Origin: an uncultured Oscillospiraceae bacterium
Lineage (GTDB): Bacteria > Bacillota > Clostridia > Oscillospirales > Oscillospiraceae
Direction: 5' to 3'
Length of the DNA stretch: 5,048 nt
NCBI GenBank assembly: GCA_934662925.1
Contig: CAKUKL010000132.1
Location: forward strand, 1-5,048
The notes under the pieces are model-generated. The model saw only the letters and a program-made list of their open reading frames with translations. It made no database searches and had not been told where the DNA came from. Position numbers and translations under genes: made by a program. This document shows, one piece after another, positions 1-3,550 of the stretch (its first letter is position 1; every line of letters begins with the position of its first letter).

Positions 1-81
1 GATGTATATCACTGGTGGATGGAGGACGGAATTTTGCCGGGCCAGAACGTATTGGAGGGATTTGAAGTTGACAAACTTTGA
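1..81 (+). CDS. C-terminal end of an unidentified phage protein (partial)
   Basis: The reading frame is open from the first base and stops at TGA 79-81, giving the last 26 residues of a protein whose start lies outside the window. The tail contains a Trp-Trp pair followed by acidic residues and a Leu-Pro-Gly-Gln turn (WWMEDGILPGQ). It is the better reading of this stretch because the ribosome binding site of the next gene (GGAGGGA, 54-60) lies inside it and the stop overlaps that gene by 14 bases, as elsewhere in this gene row. The family cannot be named from 26 residues. A phage PAPS-reductase-like or methyltransferase tail is conceivable but not supported. Confidence 0.6.
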   Translation, partial: DVYHWWMEDGILPGQNVLEGFEVDKL

Positions 82-265
82 GTTTTACACGCAGGACCCG
101 CAACGGCTGTCCTGCCTGCTGTATATGGCCATAGACGATGCGCTGGAGGCTAAGGGGTGCTGGAACAATCTGAAGCTTCCGGGGGCGGCGTCCAAAAACG
201 CAAAGCAAGGCGATGTCGTCGAGTGGACCGACTGGCTGATGGAGGAGAGACAAAATGAACAGTGA
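68..265 (+). CDS. Small phage protein of unknown function, 65 aa
   Basis: I place the start at TTG 68, giving MTNFEFYTQDPQRL..., because GGAGGGA (54-60) lies seven bases upstream. The in-frame ATG at position 2 has no visible ribosome binding site and would put the whole upstream reading frame inside this gene. The N-terminus (TNFE-x-YTQDP) resembles the opening of small proteins common in Clostridia prophages, but the Cys-rich middle often seen in those is absent: there are only two Cys residues, not arranged as a zinc site. The C-terminus is a charged tryptophan-rich segment (VVEWTDWLMEERQNEQ). It overlaps the next gene by 11 bases, suggesting translational coupling. Function is unknown. 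The TTG start is an inference. Confidence 0.65.
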   Translation: MTNFEFYTQDPQRLSCLLYMAIDDALEAKGCWNNLKLPGAASKNAKQGDVVEWTDWLMEERQNEQ

Positions 266-464
266 AACCCGTTATTTCAGCGTCACCGGCAAGGTGTATC
301 TGGACCGGGACGACGTGCTGGCGTGGCTCGGTACGTACATGGCCGAGGACGATGAACTGGACGAGGACTACCAGCCGACCGACGACGAGTGGCTGGGCTG
401 TGCGCAGGAACTATTCGAGGATGACGAGATCCGCTGGAGCGAGAGCAGCCTGATCCCGGATTAA
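255..464 (+). CDS. Small, highly acidic phage protein, 69 aa
   Basis: ATG 255 is preceded by GGAGGAG (241-247) at seven bases, and the gene ends at TAA 462-464. I count 21 Asp/Glu residues against 4 Lys/Arg in 69 residues, concentrated at residues 30-45 and 52-60. The N-terminal third (RYFSVTGKVYLDRDDVLAWLG) could form a beta hairpin followed by a short helix, and the rest is an acidic, Trp-containing tail. No catalytic motif, signal peptide or membrane segment is visible. Acidic proteins of this size in phage early regions are sometimes DNA mimics or inhibitors of host proteins, but nothing here proves that. The other frames over this stretch give Arg- and Pro-rich proteins typical of G+C-rich shadows. 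I do not recognise a named family. Confidence 0.75.
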   Translation: MNSETRYFSVTGKVYLDRDDVLAWLGTYMAEDDELDEDYQPTDDEWLGCAQELFEDDEIRWSESSLIPD

Positions 465-480
465 AGGGGGGGATGAGATA

Positions 481-930
481 GTGCTTGAAATAACCCCCAT
501 GACGCTGAAAGAGGCCAACGCATACGTTGAGCAAAACCACCGGCACCACGGGCCTGTGGTGGGGCACAAGTTTTCAATAGGCTGTTCCGACGGGGAGAAA
601 ATCGTGGGCGTGGCTATTGTGGGCAGACCTGTGGCGCGGCATTTAGACGACGGGTGGACGCTGGAGGTAAACCGCCTCTACACAGACGGAACCCGCAACG
701 CCTGTTCCATGCTTTACGCTGCCGCATGGAGAGCCGCCCGCGCCATGGGGTATAAACGTCTGGTGACCTACATTCTGGAGAGCGAAAACGGGGCCAGCCT
801 CCGGGCAGCTGGCTGGAAGTGCGTGGGACAAGCTGGCGGCCTCCGGTGGACCGGAAAGCGCAGGCCGGAGGTTGACCTGTACCCGGCGCAAATGAAAATC
901 AGGTATGAGCGAATAACGGAACCGAGGTGA
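481..930 (+). CDS. XF1762-family GNAT-like phage protein
   Basis: This 149-aa protein resembles the XF1762 family, small proteins common in phages and prophages with a GNAT-acetyltransferase-like fold. Recognisable blocks are NHRHHGPVVGHKF (residues 19-31), GRPVARHLDDGWTLEVNRL (48-66), DGTRNACSMLYAAAWRAA (69-86) and YILESENGASLRAAGW (97-112). The last two correspond in position to the acyl-CoA-binding loop/helix and the final strands of GNAT proteins. The conserved His-rich N-terminal stretch is a family hallmark. The substrate is unknown; a small-molecule, nucleotide or protein target is possible. The start is GTG 481, with a G-rich ribosome binding site (AGGGGGGG, about 465-472) eight bases upstream. 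ATG 499 is a weaker alternative that would remove the first family residues. Length is normal for the family. Activity has not been inferred from residues. Confidence 0.88.
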   Translation: MLEITPMTLKEANAYVEQNHRHHGPVVGHKFSIGCSDGEKIVGVAIVGRPVARHLDDGWTLEVNRLYTDGTRNACSMLYAAAWRAARAMGYKRLVTYILESENGASLRAAGWKCVGQAGGLRWTGKRRPEVDLYPAQMKIRYERITEPR

Positions 931-936
931 TGCCCG

Positions 937-1089
937 ATGATCCGCGTGGTGATCGACGTGGCGGCGCCGGAAGGACTGGCGCTGGCGGTCAAGGAGCAGC
1001 TGGCCATGCTGCTGGAACGGTACGGCGATACCCGGGTGGTGTCGGTGACGCCCACGGGGCCGGAGAAGAGTTTTGTCGGGAGGAGGTGA
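937..1089 (+). CDS. Small phage protein, 50 aa
   Basis: ATG 937 opens a 50-codon frame ending at TGA 1087-1089. The ribosome binding site GAGGTG (924-929) overlaps the stop of the XF1762-like gene and lies seven bases upstream. The product (MIRVVIDVAAPEGLALAVKE...) looks like a compact globular protein: a hydrophobic strand (residues 2-8), an amphipathic helix (12-28) ending in LERYGD, and a second strand (VVSVTP, 34-39), a beta-alpha-beta-like order. This composition is far more protein-like than the overlapping 88-codon frame starting GTG 927, which is Gly/Arg/Ala-rich. Its stop overlaps the ribosome binding site of the next gene. No catalytic motif is visible and function is unknown. I have an impression of similar ~50-aa proteins in Clostridia phages but cannot name a family. 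Confidence 0.72.
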   Translation: MIRVVIDVAAPEGLALAVKEQLAMLLERYGDTRVVSVTPTGPEKSFVGRR

Positions 1090-1095
1090 GCGGGG

Positions 1096-1344
1096 ATGCG
1101 GGAGAGCTGCGCGGCCTGCGCCCATGGGATGTGGGAAGAGTGGCCCGGGCGCAGGATCGCGCTGCGGTGCGGGTACAAAGCAAAGCCGTATGACGCCGGG
1201 CGAGCGGGCGGCGCGCTTATGACGAGGCCGGAGGCCGTGTACGGGCGGACGGTGCGGATCGTCCCGGCGGCGCACAGGGCGTGCGCGGACGGTCCGCCGC
1301 CGGCATGGTGCCGCGGCTTTTTCACAGGGAAAGACAATGAGTAA
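1096..1344 (+). CDS. Small Cys-containing phage protein, possible zinc-binding, 82 aa
   Basis: ATG 1096 follows AGGAGGTGAG (1081-1090), a near-perfect Shine-Dalgarno sequence that spans the stop of the upstream gene. The 82-aa product has five cysteines: C5-x2-C8 near the start, then C25, C63 and C72, with His at 10 and 60. The CxxC knuckle plus later cysteines (RCGYK; PPPAWCRGFF) suggests a small zinc-ribbon-like fold. The second half (VYGRTVRIVPAAHRACADGPPPAWC) reads like the C-terminal part of small phage zinc-binding proteins. A 9-bp inverted repeat begins eight bases after the stop. Function is unknown; nucleic-acid or protein binding is a guess from the Cys pattern. Metal ligands cannot be assigned with certainty. 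Confidence 0.75.
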   Translation: MRESCAACAHGMWEEWPGRRIALRCGYKAKPYDAGRAGGALMTRPEAVYGRTVRIVPAAHRACADGPPPAWCRGFFTGKDNE

Positions 1345-1351
1345 AGAATTG

Positions 1352-1381
1352 CGTCATGCCTCCGGAAACAGGGGCATGACG
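1352..1381 (+). terminator. Hairpin after the small-gene row (weak terminator or regulatory stem-loop)
   Basis: CGTCATGCC (1352-1360) and GGCATGACG (1373-1381) form a perfect 9-bp stem around a 12-base loop, starting eight bases after a stop codon. Only four T residues follow, at 1387-1390, after GAGCC. It is therefore a weak intrinsic terminator at best and may instead be an operator or an RNA-stability element. Confidence 0.45.
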
Positions 1382-1387
1382 GAGCCT

Positions 1388-1416
1388 TTTACGGAAAGCA
1401 ATACATTATACATATA
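1388..1416 (+). promoter_or_regulatory. A+T-rich island, possible promoter for the HUH/HTH operon
   Basis: This short A+T-rich patch stands out from its G+C-rich surroundings. It holds TTTACG (1388-1393) and TATACA (1407-1412), but they are only 13 bases apart. With a 17-base spacer the -10 would be CATATA (1411-1416), a poor match. Transcription toward the gene at 1506 is plausible from position, but the promoter boxes are not convincing. Confidence 0.3.
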
Positions 1417-1431
1417 CGCGCGTACGCGCGT
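1416..1431. repeat. 16-bp perfect palindrome ACGCGCGTACGCGCGT
   Basis: The sequence equals its own reverse complement over 16 bases. It sits within a run of strictly alternating pyrimidines and purines from 1407 to 1431. Such a tract can in principle form a cruciform or left-handed DNA. It lies 75 bases upstream of an HUH-type protein gene, so it is a candidate recognition site for that protein or an operator. The palindrome is certain; the role is inference. Confidence 0.6.
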
Positions 1432-1505
1432 TATCGAAGTCCTTAGAGCGTTAGGTTTAGGGCCATGAGGCGCGGGAAAAAGAAAAAACGGAGCGTGAGG
1501 ATCGG

Positions 1506-2261
1506 ATGGGATACGGGTACTGGGTGATCAGGACGTACAGGGCGGGCGCCGTGGGAGAGAAGATCAAATACTGGGTGCCCGGAGAGAAGCCCACGAAGTC
1601 AGAGAGGAAGATCCGGAGCGACATCCGCCAGCAGCAGCGCAACGAGGCAAACGCGGAGAAGGGGATGGCCCGGCTCATCCACGCGAACTTCTCACCGAAG
1701 GATCATCTGGTGGGGCTCAATTACGCCGCCGTGCCGGAGGGGCTGGGGGTGGACGAGCTGTACGAGTGGGCAGACCATCAGGGCAAGCTGTGGGCAAAGC
1801 GGGTGCGCCGGGCCTGCCGGGCGGCGGGGATACCATTCCGGTACATATCGACCACATCGGACCTGGACGGCAAGACGGGGGAAGTCGTCCGGGTGCATCA
1901 TCACGTCATTGTCAACGCAGAGGCGCTGGAGATCGCGCTGGCGAAGTGGACGGCAGGGGGGACGCACCACGAGCACCTGTATGATCAGGTGGATCAGACG
2001 CCGCTGGCTCACTACCTGCTGGTTCAGGTGCGCCACCGCCCGGATGGGAAGAAGTATTCGCCCAGCCGGAACCTGACCATCCCGCAGCCGAAGGACAGGA
2101 TCGCCGTGTCCGGGGCGGAGCTTCAGGTGCCCCGGGGCGGGCAGCTCCTCCAGCGAGCAGGATGGATGCCCGGGATGCCGCAGTATATCCGGTACATTTT
2201 GCCGGAGGTCGGGAGAATCAGGAAGGGGTGTCGCGGGTGTTCCGGTATAAACGGGGGGTAA
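1506..2261 (+). CDS. HUH-type rolling-circle replication / nicking protein
   Basis: This 251-aa protein has the hallmark of HUH single-strand endonucleases: VRVHHHVIVN at residues 128-137, where H131 and H133 would bind the catalytic metal. The likely nucleophile is Y170 in LAHYLLVQVR, at the distance and context seen in rolling-circle Rep proteins, followed by a KKYSPSRNL block (182-190). The N-terminus (MGYGYWVIRTYRAGAVGEKIKYWVPG) and the block YISTTSDLDGKTGE (113-126) are features I recall from a protein group in Clostridia phages, usually annotated as hypothetical or rolling-circle replication-associated. Such enzymes nick one strand, stay covalently linked to the 5' end and start strand-displacement replication. 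ATG 1506 is the only start, since the frame is closed by TAG 1458-1460; its ribosome binding site (GAGG, 1497-1500) is modest. The terminal 17 residues look non-conserved. Actual use in replication is inferred. Confidence 0.78.
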   Translation: MGYGYWVIRTYRAGAVGEKIKYWVPGEKPTKSERKIRSDIRQQQRNEANAEKGMARLIHANFSPKDHLVGLNYAAVPEGLGVDELYEWADHQGKLWAKRVRRACRAAGIPFRYISTTSDLDGKTGEVVRVHHHVIVNAEALEIALAKWTAGGTHHEHLYDQVDQTPLAHYLLVQVRHRPDGKKYSPSRNLTIPQPKDRIAVSGAELQVPRGGQLLQRAGWMPGMPQYIRYILPEVGRIRKGCRGCSGINGG

Positions 2262-2509
2262 AGGCGGACTACAACAGGCAGGGGTATATCTACTTCGTGT
2301 CGCGGCAGTACCGGAAGCTGGACGCGGCGGCCCAGAAGAAGATTCGGAACCTGTGCGCGGAGTGCGGCGGGGAATACCACCGGGCGCTGTTTGAGTTCGT
2401 GACCACGGACGAGAGCGCCACGGCCCTGTCCCTGCGGCACCACATGGACAGGGCGACGCTGTACCGCAAGGTGCGGAAATATTACGAGAAGTTCCCGGCG
2501 CAGCTGTGA
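2237..2509 (+). CDS. Small helix-turn-helix phage protein, 90 aa
   Basis: I choose GTG 2237 as start (MFRYKRGVKADYNRQGYIYF...) because GGAAGGGG (2221-2228) lies eight bases upstream. GTG 2228 is too close to AGGA, and ATG 2162 adds residues unlike the rest. The gene overlaps the HUH gene by 25 bases. Residues 15-45 are basic and aromatic with a CxxC (C40, C43). Residues about 60-84 (ESATALSLRHHMDRATLYRKVRKYY) fit a helix-turn-helix: short helix, turn at HHM-D, then a recognition helix. Small HTH proteins just before terminase genes in Firmicutes phages often act as late-gene activators or sigma-like factors, so control of the downstream packaging operon is a reasonable guess. No specific family is recognised with certainty. 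A strong terminator follows the stop by six bases. Confidence 0.75.
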   Translation: MFRYKRGVKADYNRQGYIYFVSRQYRKLDAAAQKKIRNLCAECGGEYHRALFEFVTTDESATALSLRHHMDRATLYRKVRKYYEKFPAQL

Positions 2510-2515
2510 GACACA

Positions 2516-2545
2516 CGTGCAGACGAAGGTCTGGGCGCTTTTTTT
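2516..2545 (+). terminator. Intrinsic terminator after the HTH gene
   Basis: CAGAC (2520-2524) and GTCTG (2529-2533) pair around the loop GAAG. After a G-G mismatch, CGT (2516-2518) pairs with GCG (2535-2537), including one G-U pair. Seven T residues (2539-2545) follow directly. This is a good Rho-independent terminator for the HUH-HTH operon and would insulate the packaging genes downstream unless read through. Confidence 0.82.
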
Positions 2546-2668
2546 GCTGCCCGTTGTCACGCTGCGGATTGGGCGTGCGGCCGGGTCGCTTTCGCGCGTC
2601 GTCGCAAGCTGCGTATCGCTCGTTTCCGCCTTTATGCGAAAACTTGCTCACTGCGCTGCTCCTCCTTT

Positions 2669-2692
2669 CCCAGTGAAGCAGGCTTCACTGGG
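2669..2692 (+). repeat. Perfect 10-bp inverted repeat, 4-base loop
   Basis: CCCAGTGAAG (2669-2678) and CTTCACTGGG (2683-2692) are exact reverse complements around CAGG. It is the longest uninterrupted stem in the gap before the terminase genes. No T-tract follows, so it is not a terminator. Confidence 0.85.
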
Positions 2693-2723
2693 TTCCCCTT
2701 TGGGCTGGTCTGCGGACGCAAGT

Positions 2724-2729
2724 TATACT
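2724..2729 (+). promoter_or_regulatory. Possible -10 box TATACT (weak promoter candidate)
   Basis: TATACT matches the -10 consensus at five of six bases in the only A+T-rich patch of this gap. The best -35 partner is TTGGGC (2700-2705) with an 18-base spacer, which is poor. The same bases form the loop between GGACG (2714-2718) and CGTCC (2732-2736), so the match may be structural chance. Confidence 0.2.
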
Positions 2730-2757
2730 AACGTCCACCCCGTAGGGTGGGGGTTCC

Positions 2758-2781
2758 TCAAAGGGGGCTGGTCCCCTTTGA
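2758..2781 (+). repeat. Perfect 9-bp inverted repeat, 6-base loop
   Basis: TCAAAGGGG (2758-2766) and CCCCTTTGA (2773-2781) pair exactly around GCTGGT. The 3' arm has a second copy upstream, because TCCCCTTTG occurs at 2694-2702 and at 2772-2780. The 5' arm therefore has two possible partners. Confidence 0.8.
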
Positions 2782-2833
2782 AGGCGCGTCGGCGTCAGCC
2801 GGTAACGGCATTCCCGCAGGAATGCCCGCGCCT
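2782..2833 (+). repeat. Nested inverted repeats forming a three-way junction
   Basis: AGGCGCG (2782-2788) pairs with CGCGCCT (2827-2833). It encloses two hairpins: CGGC/GCCG (2790-2793 with 2798-2801, extendable by a U-G pair) and GGCATTCC/GGAATGCC (2807-2814 with 2819-2826, loop CGCA). Three nested perfect stems in 52 bases is typical of folded RNA and unlikely to be coding DNA. Confidence 0.75.
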
Positions 2834-2913
2834 GCCTATCCTCCGCGCTTCTATGTTGCGACTCAGCGACACGTTTTTAGGCGTACCATGGTACCGTGAC
2901 GGGGCATGCAGCA

Positions 2914-3052
2914 CACGCAGCAAGTCCCAGCGGGTGGGCATCGCGGTTTCAGGCGGGATTTTGAGCGATGCGGGGAAGCGAGTAGTTTTTCCCCACGGTA
3001 TGCGCAGGCGCACGTGCGCGAACCTATAAGCGCCGGAAGGAGGAACGGCGAA
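2914..3052 (+). promoter_or_regulatory. Leader of the terminase operon, with further hairpins
   Basis: This stretch encodes nothing credible. GCATCGC (2938-2944) pairs with GCGATGC (2965-2971), and the next base begins GGGGAAG (2972-2978), which pairs with TTTCCCC (2988-2994, one G-U). GCGCA/TGCGC (3002-3006 with 3015-3019) and the perfect palindrome GCGCACGTGCGC (3008-3019) follow. The terminase ribosome binding site AAGGAGG (3037-3043) is left unpaired. TATAAG (3025-3030) resembles a -10 box but is too close to the ribosome binding site and lacks a -35. This could be an mRNA leader, or hold the phage packaging-initiation site. Confidence 0.4.
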
Positions 3053-3550
3053 ATGGCGAGCGGGAGACCGAAAAAGTATACGGCAAAGACGCTGCGGAAG
3101 GCTGCGGCGCGGTATTTCCGCAGCATATCCAGAACGGTCCCGGCAAGGGACGACACCGGCGGGATCATCCGGAACGACGACGGCGAGGAGATCCGGGTGG
3201 TGCAGTACATCGTGCCGCCCAGCATCACGGAGCTGTGCATCTATCTGGACATCGACCGGAGCACATGGCAGAACTACGCGGACGAGCAGGGCGAGCCGGA
3301 GCTGGCGGCGGTATGCCGGGAGGTGCGGGCCCGGATCGAGGCGTATCTGGAGCGGGAGCTGCTGACCCGGGAGAAGAGCGTACAGGGGATCATCTTCAAT
3401 CTGCAGAACAACTACGGCTGGAAGCAGAAGACGGAGGTGGGCCTTGACCGGGAGACCCGGAAGTGCGCGGTGAGCTATCAGGAAAAGCTGGCGATGCTGC
3501 GCATGGACGACCCGGAGAGCTGCGATGAAGACGAAATGGACGAAGGCTGA
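3053..3550 (+). CDS. terS: Terminase small subunit, P22 gp3-like
   Basis: This 165-aa protein is the DNA-recognition subunit of the packaging motor. It opens with an AT-hook-like GRPKK (residues 4-8). A helix-turn-helix follows at about 54-76 (VPPSITELCIYLDIDRSTWQNY), then a charged helical region (80-106) that would form the ring-assembly core. The block VQGIIFNLQNNYGWKQKTEVG (110-130) is typical of P22 gp3-like/DNA-packaging small terminases. The C-terminus is very acidic (PESCDEDEMDEG) and may contact the large subunit. I choose ATG 3053 because AAGGAGG (3037-3043) lies nine bases upstream; the in-frame ATG 2906 would add non-conserved residues from the structured leader. P22-type small subunits support headful packaging, with the pac site within or near this gene; the mode here is inferred. 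Confidence 0.9.
   Translation: MASGRPKKYTAKTLRKAAARYFRSISRTVPARDDTGGIIRNDDGEEIRVVQYIVPPSITELCIYLDIDRSTWQNYADEQGEPELAAVCREVRARIEAYLERELLTREKSVQGIIFNLQNNYGWKQKTEVGLDRETRKCAVSYQEKLAMLRMDDPESCDEDEMDEG

Larger units (their letters stand above)
2545..2913 (+). ncRNA. Candidate large structured RNA before the terminase genes
   Basis: No credible protein is encoded here on either strand, but inverted repeats are dense and fit together on the + strand. A long-range closing helix pairs 2545-2550 with 2908-2913 and 2556-2561 with 2895-2900. Inside are 2604-2608/2643-2647, 2612-2616/2634-2638 (one G-U), 2669-2678/2683-2692 (10 bp, 4-base loop), 2735-2740/2745-2750, 2758-2766/2773-2781, a three-way junction (2782-2788/2827-2833 with two hairpins), 2834-2838/2878-2882 enclosing hairpin 2854-2871, and 2883-2886/2891-2894. 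From 2758 to 2900 these modules adjoin with no unpaired base between them. This is seen in sequence; that it is an RNA is inference. No clear promoter is visible. I do not recognise a known family, and alternatives are a packaging site or a dispersed repeat. Confidence 0.5.

Noticed and set aside
643..1275. Minus-strand open frames over the XF1762-like and small genes
   Set aside because: They are antisense shadows with Arg/Pro/His-rich composition, opposite genes with good ribosome binding sites.
1451..1462. TTAGGTTTAGGG, telomere-like repeat
   Set aside because: Two imperfect copies only, too short to mean anything.
1465..1527. Twenty-codon frame MRRGKKKKRS... just before the HUH gene, as a leader peptide
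   Set aside because: It lacks a convincing ribosome binding site, and its Lys-rich content simply reads an A-rich purine stretch.
1692..2651. Minus-strand open frame of 319 codons opposite the HUH and HTH genes
   Set aside because: It is Pro/Arg-rich and antisense to two supported genes. Its first part runs through the structured gap.
2854..2878. Hairpin 2854-2859/2866-2871 followed by TTTTT (2874-2878) as a second terminator
   Set aside because: The stem is short with a G-U pair, and two bases separate it from only five T residues. The T's fit better as an internal loop inside the 2834-2838/2878-2882 helix, though a weak terminator cannot be excluded.
2517..3029. Plus-strand open frame of 170 codons across the gap before terS
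   Set aside because: It starts on GTG inside the terminator hairpin, has no ribosome binding site, and its sequence follows the hairpins rather than any protein-like pattern.
2546..3052. tRNA, CRISPR array or group II intron in the gap
   Set aside because: No cloverleaf with a T-loop, no regularly spaced identical repeats, and no domain V-like hairpin or reverse transcriptase were found.
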